Source: Tilletia caries (lineage: Eukaryota; Basidiomycota; Exobasidiomycetes; Tilletiales; Tilletiaceae). Taken from it: DNA of 64,000 bases. Location: assembly GCA_032718865.1 (NCBI GenBank), contig JALUTQ010000041.1, positions 682,001 through 746,000 of the forward strand, in the 5' to 3' direction. The position numbers and the translations under genes were made by a program. The stretch's first letter is position 1. Each line of letters begins with the position of its first letter. Shown here piece after piece: positions 42,207-54,000 of this stretch. A model generated the notes under the pieces. It had not been told where the DNA came from. It worked only from the letters and a program-made list of their open reading frames with translations, and did no database searches.

Positions 42207-43046
42207 GGGTGATGATGATGATGATTGATTTTCAAGTGCGAGGTGAAAGAATTACAACGGAGACTTTCGATGCTCAACAAAGACGAGCACTGGCGCACCG
42301 AGTCAGTACAAGACCAACTCCATTCTACCCATCAGAGGTTCCCGAGAGATGCGCAGGCGCGCGTTGTCCTAACTATGCCTGTTGGAGGACAGGAGGCTGG
42401 TGGTTGCAGTTGAAGGCATTAGATGCCTGAGCATACCGTGCAAAGGCGAGAGAGCCCTGCCGAGAGTCGAGTAGCCACGGGAGAGAGATTCGACCGTTGT
42501 CGTCGTGGAGTAGGTGCTGGAGGGGGCCGTAGGTCTCGCAGAGTAGGGGGTGCTCTGGAGTTTTGAGGGCTTCGCATCGGCAGTTGAGAGACGCGTCGTC
42601 GTGCTGGAATCGTTCGTGATATGGCGCAAAGTCGCCGTGCCCTGTGCGCACTGATAGCAGCAAGCCATGCAGTCGCCGAGGGAGAACCAGATCGGGAGAA
42701 GGGCGGAGTGTAGGGGCCCCTACCCTGTATTGCGCGTAGTGTTGGTGCTCGCCCTTGATGAGGTCCCACCGCAATGACCAAACCTCGTGGAGCTGCTGCC
42801 GGTCCCAACGCTGGAAAGAGGCGAAGGTGCGCTCTTCCCACACTGCCTCATCAGGCGCGCGTCCGTCCACCGCCTTGCGCTCTGCGCCAGCTCTTGCCAG
42901 CTGGTCCGCACGCTCGTTACCCTCAATTTCCGAGTGACCGGGGACCCAGGCGATGGTGAGGCGGTGCCGGGCGTTAACGGCGAGCCAGTGCCGCACACGT
43001 TGCTCGAGGGTGGTGTTGGTCTGAGTGAGGGTGAGCGTAGCCTCAT
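42207..43046 (-). mobile_element. 5'-truncated LINE (RNase H and C-terminal zinc region)
   Basis: On the minus strand an open frame from about 43046 to 42373 has the RNase H motif IAWVPGHSEIEGNERADQLA, then a C-terminal HGDFAPYHERF ... LNCRCEALKTPEHPLLC pattern found in I/Tad-type LINEs. Reverse transcriptase and endonuclease are absent. The 3' end closes with a short ATC repeat (plus-strand GATGATGATGAT at 42209-42225), a common LINE tail. The structure fits abortive reverse transcription. Confidence 0.8.
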
Positions 43047-43977
43047 ATTATCAGGCGTGCGTTGATGACCCTTGTCGGGTCCGACAGCAAATTGCAAGTG
43101 AGACTTTGCGAAGCTGTGCGATAGCACGCCTGATCTCAGATTACTAATGGGCACCTTGAACTGCAACCGCAACCCAACTTAGTGAAATCAGCGCTCGCCC
43201 AGCCCCGTCTGAGTGGTAAACCTTAAAGTCCCCTCACCATCCTCACTCTCATCACCGACCACTGCAAGCACGCACACACCCACACTGTCAAGCACTCAGA
43301 CAACCAGTTTGCAGCGTGCGCTCCTCAGCTTCGCGTCTTGTTCTCGTACAAGCTAACACACAAGCTGACAGATCGTGGTGCGTGACTTTCTGCTTGGTGC
43401 TCGCTATCTGGAGGTCAGTCAGTCAGTGAAAGAAGTATTAGGGAGGGCGCTGCAAGGTGCGCGCTTGCTGCTGGGGACGTGGTTGCTCGATTCTGATGAG
43501 TGTGAGCGCGATTCATTGTCGAATGCTGTCAATCTGTCTGTGTATGTGGTGTGGGTCAAAATTTCTCTAAGTTGGGGTTCGGTTGCAGTTCAAGGTGGTC
43601 ATTAGTGATCTGCGCTCAGGCTGCCTTCGGCAGGTCCTCCGGAAGCCTCTAATGCAATTTGAAGCTCGGTCACGTGACGCGACACACGACACACGCCCTG
43701 CCACTGGCAGCCTGAGTTTCTGAGGCTAGGGTGAGCGGTGAGTGTCGGGCGATCGTGTGCCTTGTTCCTGCCTGTTCCTCTCCCCACCTGCATCAGCGCG
43801 TCACTTTGCGTGATTGCGTCCTTTCACATGTGTTCTCTCATCTCATCGCTCATCTCGCACATCTTCTCATCGTCGCCTTCCTCATCGCCATCCGCAGTCC
43901 TCACCCAGTCACCCTGCTCTGCTCTGCGACTGACCAGCTGACTGACTGACTGACCCGCCTGAGAGCACTGAGAGATA
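43047..43977. other. Between LINE fragment and Tc1 element
   Basis: No gene is recognised. A small inverted pair ATCAGGCGTGC/GCACGCCTGAT lies at about 43048 and 43125. This sequence could be the 5' leader of the CRE-like element, separated from its frame by the Tc1 insertion. Confidence 0.3.
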
Positions 43978-45311
43978 CGAGGTGGAGGGCAGAAGTCTTC
44001 GAATGAAATTAAAATTCACCAAAACCACCACCTCACCACACCCTCTCCCAACTTCACACACTTAGCATCTCTACATTTTCTCTACACAAACACAATGCCG
44101 CGTGTTGCTGCTGCTCGTAGACCTCCTCTGACGCCTTCCAGGCGTGGCCGTATTCAATATATGATTGAAATGGGCCATACATACGAGTACATTGCCAAAC
44201 AAATCGGCTGCAGCCCCAGTACCGTTGCCTACACAAAGGCACGCTGGGAAAAAGACAAAGTCACATAACACACTCCCGCGCAGCGGCTCGTCCTCCTACG
44301 CTGTCTGCACGGGACTGTCGTCGGGTAGTCCGCACCGTGCTGTTGATGCGATGGGCGACATGGCGAGGCGTCGCCGAAAATCTGACCCGACACGGCCTAC
44401 CCATCAAGCCGTGGAAGGTTAGGCGCATTGCTCACAAGCATGGCATAGCGCGCTATATCGCCCGCGAACGTCCAGCACTGAGTGTTGCTGCGGTCAAAAA
44501 GCGAAAAATCTGGGCAAATAAGAACCGGATTACTGACTGGCGCCGAATTATCTTCACGGACGAGTGTTCTTTGGACACTTCTAACCTTAGGCGCAAGCCC
44601 TTCGTCAGCCGCTTTCGAGGAGCCGCTGCGGTTCCTCAGAACACTTCTAGGAGCTTCAGAACGGCTCGCAAAACGGTTATGATCTGGGCAGCAATCGCCT
44701 ACGGGAAGAAGTCTCCACTGGTACGATTGTCGGGAACGGGCTACCGCAAGGTCGATTCGAAACGCTACATTGAGCACGTCATTAATGGGGCCTTACGCCC
44801 CTTTGTGCTGCAGTGTGAGCTCGAGGAGTTCACGCCCTACAAGGTCGTGGAAGATAACGCTTCCATTCATAACTCGAAGGCTACCAACAAGGTTCGGAAG
44901 GAGGCGGGTATTCAGCGCCATTCTCACCCGCCACTTTCTCCGGATCTCAACCCGATCGAAAAGGCTTGGCGCCTGCTCAAGTCCCGTCTTCGTGCTCGTA
45001 ACCTCAGCCAGACCAAGCCCGACGAGCTTTGGGAGGCGGCCAAAGAGGAGTGGGCAAAGATCGAAGTAGCTCATCTCAACAAGTACATCGACGATATGCC
45101 CCGACGTGTCAAGGTCGTCAGGCAGCGCCACGGTCAATTTTCCGAGTAATTTTTCTTACTCTCAAACATCTCCATTGCTTCAACTTCTACTATTGTCATA
45201 TGTGTGGTTGTGACTGGAAAGTGTGAGGTTGGTATTGTGGTGAACGGAGAGAGTATGAGAATTATGGTGTTTGGTGTTGTGTTCATTCGAAGACTTCTGC
45301 CCTCCACCTCG
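43978..45311 (+). mobile_element. Tc1/mariner element with perfect 30-bp ends and TA duplication
   Basis: The first 30 bases (43978-44007, beginning CGAGGTGGAGGGCAGAAG) are repeated perfectly in inverted orientation at 45282-45311. TA lies directly outside both ends (43976-43977 and 45312-45313). Length is 1334 bp with one transposase. Perfect ends argue for recent movement. Confidence 0.93.
44095..45149 (+). pseudogene. Tc1/mariner transposase (DD34E), two frame changes
   Basis: The N-terminal helix-turn-helix is MPRVAAARR ... YEYIAKQIGCSPSTVAYTKARWEKDK. The catalytic residues lie in IIFTDECSLD, KVVEDNASIH and SPDLNPIEKAW. The spacing from the second Asp to Glu is 34 residues, the Tc1 signature. 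The frame changes twice around 44262-44290, between KARWEKDK, KSHNTLPRSG and RPPTLSARDCRRVV. The N-terminal and catalytic halves are thus not joined as read. No intron of workable length fits. The element may rely on another copy, or the two indels may be assembly errors. Confidence 0.88.
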
Positions 45312-45383
45312 TACACACCGCAATGAACAACCGCCGCATTGACCTGACTCCCTTGGCTCGTCGAGCCCTGTCAGAGACTTTGG

Positions 45384-48300
45384 ATGGCAAGAACGAGGAT
45401 CCCTGAGACGAGAGAAGGTGGTAGCAGCAGCACGCGCGTCCGGTGTCCGGCCGCGCGCTGCGCGGGCAAGCCTGCCCCGCTACACCTTGGCACGCACATC
45501 AATCGCGTCCACTCCAGGAGGGACCCACTCCCCATCTCCCAAGCCCTTGCACTAGGCTACGAGGTCTGCGCGCAGTGCGACAAGTACGTCCTGACTCGAC
45601 AGCAGTCGCATCACTGCGCAGCAAACCAGCGGCGGACCGAAGGCAACGGCCGCCATCTGAGGTCTCAAACCTCATCGATCGGCACCTGGACCTCGCAGGT
45701 ACAGCCGACACAAGAAAATTCTGTTCAAGCAGCCCCGGGGCGGCCCCCGAGCCACCAGGATCAGCCACAGGATGACGACTCGGACAGTGAGTACCACGAC
45801 GCAGAAGACGCGGAAGACGATGCTCCCGCCGCTCTGAAGGCCAGGTTCGTCAAGCTCGTCCAATTGCCCGGGATCGACACCTGCATCCCCATCAGCGCCG
45901 TGAAGGAGTGGATTGCGCTCACCCGACGGTTGGCCGAAGCGTACCTGGCCGACCCGACCAGCGAAGAGGCGCTCTTCAACATTCTTTCGGCGCCAAAGCG
46001 CCTCTTCTCGCCATGGCACGATAAACGTGCGCCTGTGAGCACCCTCACAGCGCGCATCAGAGTTTTCCCCGACACACCCTGGCCCAAGGATCCCGCTCTT
46101 GTGACCCGAGCTCCCCGCCCGCTGGCTCACGTGGCGGAGCGAGTGCACTCCCAGGTCAAGAAGGGCTTTCTCAGCAAGGCGGCGAAGCTGCTCGCGGAGG
46201 GCTCAACCATCGCGCCGAAGAACCAAGCGACGATGGACGCTCTGCGGGCACTTAATCCCCCAGGCCCCCTCAATCCTTTTCCCCTCGAAGGTGGAGCGCC
46301 ACAGCTCTCAGCTCTGGCAAAGGAGGACGACGAGATTCGAGCGGCAGTGCGCAAGATTGCTCGGGATACGAGCGGAGGGCCCTCCGGTTGGACTCAACCT
46401 CTCCTTGCCCTCGCGATGAGAACTGCGGATTTCTGCGCTTTCACCCGCAAGTTGGCGCAACAGATCGCAATGGGGACCGCACCTGGACGCGACATGCTCT
46501 GTGCAGCGGTCATCACGCCTTTGAACAAGGCCAAAGGGGGGGGGTATCCGACCAATTGCGGTAGGCGACCTCTTTTTCCGACTCTGCGGCAAACTGGTGC
46601 TGGCGGCGGCAAGGACGGATAACGCACTGCTCCCAGTCCAGCTGGGTGTAGGTTCCAGAGGTGGCTGCGAGCCCCTTACCCGCTTGGGGGAGCGCATCGT
46701 CAGTGGGGAGATCACACACTTCTCCACCTTCACCTTCCTCGACGCCCGCAACGCCTACGGCATCATGTGCCGACGACGAATCGCCACTGCGGTAAAGGAT
46801 TTCTGCCCAGACCTCTACCGCGCCGCCAAGTGGAAGTACAACGAGCCCAGCCAACTCTTCGTGATTGGTAACGACGGAGTTGAAATCATACAGTCGTCTC
46901 AGGGCCTCCATCAGGGTTGTCCCTTCTCCGCCTTGTTCTTTTCCGCAGCAGCACGGCCTTTCCTGGTCGATCTGCAGAAGGAGCTAGGAGAAGGGGCCTT
47001 GGTGACGGGTTACATCGACGACATTCCCATCTTCTCGCAGGAGCCAGGGACGCTGAAGAAGGTCATCGATTTTATGGAGGCAGCGAGAGCGGACGGAATA
47101 GATTATGGGATCCAATTGAATGAGGGTAAATGTGTGGAGAAAACAGTTGACGAGGTTCGGACGGAGGGTTTGGAGATGTTGGGTACGATGCTGGGTGGCA
47201 CGGAGGCAAGAAGGACCTTTTTGACGACGAAGATCGACCAGCAGCAAAAAATTCTCAGCAATTTGCAGCTGCTCCTCGGTCAAGACGCGTACCTCCTTCT
47301 CCGTCTCTGCACCCAACACAACCTCCGGCACCTGCTCCGGATTCTCCCGTCCGAAGATCTGCAAGAACTGTGGGCAAGGCACGACTTCAATCTCCGCCAG
47401 CAGCTCCAGATCATCCGGGGCATCAACCAGTTCGAAGGCAGGCACGATCAAGACCTCTTTGCCCTTCCCCTGACGCTCGGCGGCTTCGGCGTCCCCCCGT
47501 TTCCAGGATATCCAACCTCATGCACGAGGCGCGATGACGGAGGCGACGGACGAGATGATAGAGGTCAGGTTTGGCATTGGAGTGGACGGATTTAGGGTGA
47601 TCAGGGTGGAGGAGGAGGACCCAGACGGCGGTGAGCAGAGGGCGGACGAGGCAGCACCCGCCAAGCGTCTTACATCTCAAAGTCGCCGGTGTCACAAGAT
47701 GTACGAGGTCAAGCAGGAGCAGCTCATCGAAACGCTGCCCCTTATCCAGGTGGCCGCGGTACTCGAGCACGGCTCCAGGCTCGGATGCGCATGGGCTTTC
47801 GCGATTCCTTTCGACAAGAAACACACACTTTCGGAACGCGATATGCAGGCCTGCTTCCGTATGCGGAGCCTCGTGGCCACGGCAACCACGTGTGCTAAGT
47901 GCACACAGCCGACGCAACACGGACACGACGACGTCCGCAGGCACCGGCTTCAACGACGTACCCTCCGCCACGACTTCATCAAGAACCAAGTCGGCCAGGC
48001 GTTGGGGCGTGTGCCAGGAACAACGAGGATCATCGAACCTCCAGTGAAGTGCGAGGGAAAAGACAGAAGGACCGACTTGCGTGTTTCAGGACCGGGCGCC
48101 CCAGGTGGAGGAGTCGTTGATTACGACCTCACTTTCATCTCCATGGGAGCGGCCAGTATGCTGAAGCGAACGATTGGGGCCAAGGCATTGAAGAAGCAGC
48201 AGGAGGATGGCAAGAGGGCAGCTGCTGAGTGGTGTATTAGGGAGGAGTTGGGCAGTGCGGCGAGGGCAAAGGACAAGATTTACAAGAAGTGGGTGCCGTC

Positions 48301-48460
48301 GGCATTCACACCATTGGTATGGTCGCTGGGTGGTTATGAGCATGCAGAGGTCACTAGGACCATGGAACATTGGGCGGTCATCATTCCTTCCTTCTCCCAT
48401 ATCCTTCAAGTAGCCTCGATTTCTCTGCTGCGTACCCGCGCCATGTCTTTCTGTCTCTAG
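45384..48460 (+). mobile_element. CRE/R2-like non-LTR retroelement with C2H2 fingers, RT and restriction-like endonuclease
   Basis: The N-terminus has a C2H2 finger (CPAARC...HINRVH) and a C2HC finger (CAQCDKYVLTRQQSHHC). The reverse transcriptase has GGPSGWT, GIRPIAVGDLFFRLCGKL, FLDARNAYG, GLHQGCPFS and the active site GYIDDI. The C-terminus has a CAKC...H..H knuckle and a restriction-like endonuclease pattern (LRHDFIKNQVGQALG ... RTDLRV ... VVDYDLTFIS). This order is that of CRE/Cnl1-type elements, which often target telomeres or other repeats. Two frame changes both fall in homopolymers, a G8 run near 46541-46548 and a C6 run near 47494. Otherwise the frame is intact over ~1000 codons. The 3' end near 48465-48500 abuts the hydrolase-like gene. 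Confidence 0.85.
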
Positions 48461-48497
48461 ACAGAGAGAGGCGTTTCCAGGTTTATTTTGTAGCTAG

Positions 48498-49532
48498 ACC
48501 GTTTACTCCACGACCACCACAATCACAACTGATCAGCACGCTCCTGAACCCATCCACAAACCAGCCCCAGCCAGCTCCCACCCCGCCCTCCGTCCCTTCC
48601 ATCCTCATATTTTCCTCACTCCAGCGTCCTCCTCCCCCGGCGCGCAGCAATCCATCCCGACCTCCAATCTCCTACTCCTCCTGCCTGGGCTCGGCGACTC
48701 CCCGGCCTCGTATACATCTCTCGCAACATCTCTCCAAAGAACCCTTCCTCAGACGTGCATCCTCATCCTCCGACCGCCCCAGCCGATCCCACTCCTCGCC
48801 GACCCAGAAAACGAAGATGTCGACCAGGCGCCGCACGCGTGGTGGGACGCCTTTGACCTCCTCACAGGCGACTTCCTGCCTCCGCAAGCACAGAACCCGG
48901 GCCGATGTCTCGCTCAACTCGGAGCCTTGCTCGACTACCTCACCGCTCCCGTAGCAGGAGACAACGACAACAAGGGATGCGGGTGGCCTCCTCATTCTGT
49001 TCATCTCTTTGGATATGGACAGGGTGGCACGGCTGCGATGGAGGCTGCTATTTCCTGGGTTCGCTCGCGACGGGCTGCGTCCAACACCAACTCGAGTCCT
49101 TCGAATGACTCGCATGAACTCGGCTCCGTAGTCAGTGTGTGTGGGCCCTTGCTGTCCTCTGTACGTTTTCGTCCTCCTCCCTTCCTGTGGTGAATCACAT
49201 GCATCTCACACACTCTTCTCTCATTACAATTCCAGCCCGGCAGCCTCTCCGCTCCCCGCCCAATCTCGGTCCCAGTGCTCTCCTTCCTCCGCCACCCAAA
49301 TGCAGATCAAAACTCGGCCCAAGCCAAATCAGAACGCAGTCGACTGCTCGCCGCCTTCAAGCCAGTGTCGGATGCTCAACAAGTCGTCGTCGTCCTGCGC
49401 GGGAACGAAGATGCCATGCTCAAGGGCAAGGACGAGTTTGATCGGCTCATGAAGTTCTGGAGCTCGGTCGCCCAGTGGCGGAATCGGTCTTCATGGGAGT
49501 ACAAGGACGAGGGCGTATACCGGGTCGGATAA
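48498..49532 (+). CDS. Acyl-thioesterase/carboxylesterase-like alpha/beta-hydrolase without catalytic Ser; 5' end missing
   Basis: Two exons (48498-49160 and 49236-49532) encode an alpha/beta-hydrolase fold of the acyl-protein thioesterase type. It opens NLLLLLPGLGDSPASYTSLA, has WWDAFDLLTGDF, and the nucleophile elbow reads LFGYGQGGTAAM. Family members have GFSQGG there, so Gly replaces the catalytic Ser. No His sits at the usual C-terminal place, and the protein ends YKDEGVYRVG. It is therefore probably a non-catalytic homologue. No in-frame ATG exists between the upstream stop (48495-48497) and the conserved part. The CRE-like element ends just upstream. Either a first exon was cut off by that insertion or lies further upstream. 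The fold is clear, the functional state is uncertain. Confidence 0.7.
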
Positions 49533-51017
49533 GAGTTTCAGTGAGTCCACTTCTCTTCCTTTTTCGGATATAGCAACCCCCTAAGCCAGAGACGAGAAGC
49601 TCAATGCACCAAGAGGCTATCATCGAAGAACTGCCGGGGTGGAAGCGAAGGGAAGTCATGGACGCCGAAAGGCGCTCCCAGCTTCCCTGCTTCATATCGC
49701 CCTGGCAGTCTCATGGTGAACTTCAAAGAGACAGGTACTGCTGAGGCTCGGAGGGTTCCCACCGTCAATCCCGTCGTCAGATTCATCCAAGAACGCAACA
49801 GTTCCGTCGACTGACAACTATTTATGTACCTTATTTGCAGATGGCTTCGTCTTTCCTGAGCGGAGAGACAGGCTCGAGGGACCTTCGCATCTCCTGTCGC
49901 GACTTGCAATTTAGAAGGCATCCATTGGCTGGCTTCCATCGTCATCTTCTTCTCTAGGCCCTCGTGGGACGTGGTGAGGGAAGAACCCGTCGGCAGGAAG
50001 AAGCAACACGGTCCAAGGCAAGAGCGATCACAACATGAGCATATGAGCGGTATGGGAGCGAGATTCCTCTTGGGATGAACATCTACCGGCCACTTTACAG
50101 TCGGCCTCATAAGCCGTTGGGTCCGGCGCGTTCAGATTTGGGTGTATGGGAAAGCTCCACGCTCTGCTTTCCTCCATCCTGGCGGTGCATGGGAAGCGTT
50201 CGATGGGAATGCGGATAGCTCGAAAAGTGGATAGCTCGAAAAGTACTTATTAGCTGGTGTGAACCATGTGAACGGTCGATGCCTTGATGGCTCCTTCCCC
50301 TATTATTTCCCCACTGAGCACTTCTCACATCTCCTCACGGCACGCCTCACTGCCACGACTGCCCCTGACGACCCGACCCACAGTAGGCAGGGTCCGAACT
50401 CAGCAGAGTGTCGGTAGAAAGTTTCCACTCGCTTGGTCACAGACGCGCACGCTGGGGCCACTCACGCGCATCAAGCGGGGCATGCATGGCATGGGGAGAT
50501 GTGTTGAATTTCCCTGGTTTATCTCCCAACTGATTCTCGCGCGGACAGCAGTGAGCGAGACGCGCCAGAGGAATGCATCTGTCACGCTGCCATCAACAAC
50601 AACACTGTTTACGGTGCAAGGCTCGCGCTCGGAAAGCAAGCAAGCGTCAGAAGCTCCCATTCATTCGACTTCGCGCACTCGCTCGTGGAGAGACTGCGAG
50701 AGAGGCGCGAGTGTGTGTGGCTCTGTTCTGGAAGAAGGAGGTCAGAGAAGCTGGCAGCGATCTCATCTTCTCAAGCACACCCGCACTTCGATCGTCAAGC
50801 GTCAAGCAAGCAAACAGGCGGACAGCGCGCGCTCCTCTCCTATACCCCCTCGCTCTCGCTCTCGCCCTCGCTGTCGTGACGTGACGTGGTGAGTGTGTTC
50901 CCCGCCGGAGCAAGCGCGCCTCGCAAGCTCGATAAAGATACTGAGCCTCGCTCCTATATTATCCTCCACAGACGACCTCTCTCCTCGATAGACAAGACAA
51001 GAAGAGCACTGGGCGCC
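49533..51017. other. Intergenic
   Basis: About 1.5 kb without a convincing gene. An open frame at 49601-50110 (minus) has no recognisable features. The last few hundred bases are the leader of the next gene. Confidence 0.45.
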
Positions 51018-54000
51018 ATGCTGTCTTCTGCGCACTCCGTTTCCACTCCGTCGCGTCCCCGGCCGCCAGGCTCCGGTCGCAAGTCCAAGACGTTCCCAGC
51101 ACACCCAGCCACAGCAAGCAGTGCTGCCCTCCTTTCTCCCCATCTGCCCAGCGCGGTCGCATCAGGCATCGTCAAGCCTGATCTTCCCGCCGACGCCCTC
51201 GCCACAAGCATTCCCTCACGTGCATCGACCATGCCCGCGGCGGCCGACACAAGCAGCAGCAGCTCCTCATCTGTCTCCGGTTCCCAACGCACCCTCCAGC
51301 CCAGCCGGTCCCGCTTGCTCAACGTCTTTGGTACCGACGGCGCTTCCTCCATGATCACAGCCGCCGCCCAATGGTCCGACGAGTCCCGATCGAGCACGCC
51401 TAAGCCCTCCTGGCCCAATTCCACAGCGCTCGCCACCCCCACCACCGACGAGCAGTTCTCCGCCTTGATCAACGTCGCCCTCGCAAATATGGCCTCCCGT
51501 AGCTCAGGAGACGCCACCCCACCCAGCAAGATCGTCGCCGAGCTCGGCGGCGAGGGCATTGACGCCGATCACATCGGAGGCCTTTCCCGCGAGGAGCTCG
51601 AGCAACTCCTCGTAGCAGCCAACCGGAAGATCATGGAGCGCGAACGCGACATTGCCATCGCTGCACAGATAGGCCGCACCCTTGTCGAGAAGCACGACAG
51701 TATCAAGTCCAAGCATGATCACATACTACGCGCTCTCGTCACTTCCAACCCTCACGGAGGCATCGCGCTCGGTGAGGACGATATTGACATGCGGCCTCCC
51801 CGGTATACTCCGCCTTCCAACGATTCGACCGATTACTTCGGGAATCAACAACAGGCCACTACCTCCTCCTCCTCCTCCTGTGCTGAGAGCTCTTTTGAAC
51901 GCCGCTCCACTGACAGCGCAAGCTCCTCGTCGCGTCTCTCCCATCGGAAGAGCCTCGGCACAGCAGCGTCGGTCTATATGCAGCAACAACTCGAAGAGCT
52001 CGAAGTCCGTAACGACGATCTCTACGTCGAAGTCGAGGCTCTGCGTACCAAAGCGGAGCAGAACAAACGACAGGATAGCGAACGACTGCGGAACATCCAA
52101 CGCGAGATGGAGGCCCTCAAGGCCGAGCTTTCCATGGCATATACCCGCAATGCCGAGCTGGAGGAAGTGGCGCGTAAAGAAGACGAGCGGAAGCAGCTGT
52201 ATGGAACCGATGCGTGGAAGAAGCGCGTACATGGTCCCACCGCGTCGCAGAGGAAGTCGCAGGAGTGGTGGAAGGACGCCACCGCGCAGCCTTCGCCTAT
52301 CAAGATTCTTGTGCAGCGGTCGCACAACGGGCATGATGACTCCAATGAGCTGACGAACGATGACTCGCTTGGGGATATGAGCTGGAACAGTGCACACTCC
52401 ATGGCGCGTCATGGGGACGGTGATGAGGACGACGACGGCGCGCAGGATGAGAATCCCGCCGGGGAGCGCGACGATGACGATGACGACGACGGGAACCCGC
52501 ACCACCAACGTAACACAGGCGACCTTGGTGCCGACATGTCAACGGTGTCTCAGCAGCAACAAGACGATCACGAGCGTGCGCTCGTCGCCCAGCTTCTTGC
52601 GAAAGTACGCGAGCTCGAAGAGGCCAATGCCGCCATCTCTGCCCGGGCCAAGGAGTTTGGTGATCGGGCAGGTCGGGCTTTCGAGCAGGGCGAGCGGATC
52701 AAAGACGGGTACGAGGCTGTTGAGAGTGCCAGTCGGATGGAACTTGATGATGAGAATGAGGAGGGGGAGGTGGATGGACAACAGGGGCTGGAAGAGGGGT
52801 CAGCAGCGGCGGCGACGAGAGGGGGACGAGGAGGTGCTGGTGCTGGCGAAGGGTTGACGATGGGCGACACGAGTCTGTCGATGAAGGGCGATTCGCCGAG
52901 TTCGAACCATCATGCGCTCTTGCTGCGTCGTCGTGCGCCGGGCAATCGGTATGCGATCGAGGGTCGCCGGACGGTGCGGAGTGCGATCCGGCGGGAGAAG
53001 GCTGCGCTTGCTGAGCTCCTTGCTCAAGCGAGTACTCCCGGAGGCGGCGAGAGCGTGGTCACCCCTTCTGCCCAGACACTAGCTCAACCGCAGACGGTGA
53101 TGAGGACGATGGCGAATTCGGTCAGTATCAACTCCATCAGCTCGTTCGACTCCAGCTTGGGCTCGCTCCGAGCCTCGGGCAGCGAGAGCTCGTTCATGCA
53201 CCCGCACCACAGTGGCAGTGGCAACAACAGCGTCCAGGGCGGAAGCAGTCAGAGGAGCTCGCCGAATGTGCTCAAGACGCGCAAGTCGGCCTTGATGCTG
53301 TCCCGACCCAAGATTCGGATCACGCCCAGTTGCGAAGATATGGCCGCTGCTCGCGAGGAGGAGGCCAGGCAGAAACAAGGCGGCTGGGAAGACGAGCCGA
53401 TGAGGGCTGGTGCTGAGGATGAGAGCATGGACGTCCTGCCGCCGCTCGTCGGTGGCGGGATGGGTATGCCATCGAGTCGGTCACTCCGGCGCATCGCTTC
53501 GGATGGGAGTCTGCTCGGGAACGGCTCGGATGACGCTGGCTCGTTCACCACCTCACGCCGACGGTCTTCGGTTACGAGTAGTCGGCGGCGAAGTCGGGAG
53601 CAGCAGGCGGACGCGGATCAGATGACGCCGTCGTCGAGCTTTGACGCGCTCGCGTTTATGCCCAGTCATGCGTCGTTGGACTCGGAATTGTCCGGCTTGA
53701 ATGCGCTGACGTTGGGGAGCGAGTTGGGCGGCAGTGATGGGTCTCCGCGGGGATCGCAGCGACTTGCTGTCCAGCCGAGCGGGAGCAGCATCGCCTCCTC
53801 GGCACCGACTACGCCACTTAAGTACCGCCGACCACGCCGGACTCAGAGCTCGGCGACGCTGAGTGTCAACAGCGGAGCAATGGATGATGAAGATGGCTTG
53901 TCGGACATTGCCGAGCTTCGGTTCTCTGTCCATGGCTCACCGGGCTCGGAGCTGGCGATGGACACGTTCGGTCTCACCCCTTCGCCTTCCCGCGTCGACT

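Noticed and set aside
49601..50110. 169-residue minus-strand open frame downstream of the hydrolase gene
   Set aside because: No start context, domain or composition that suggests a protein.
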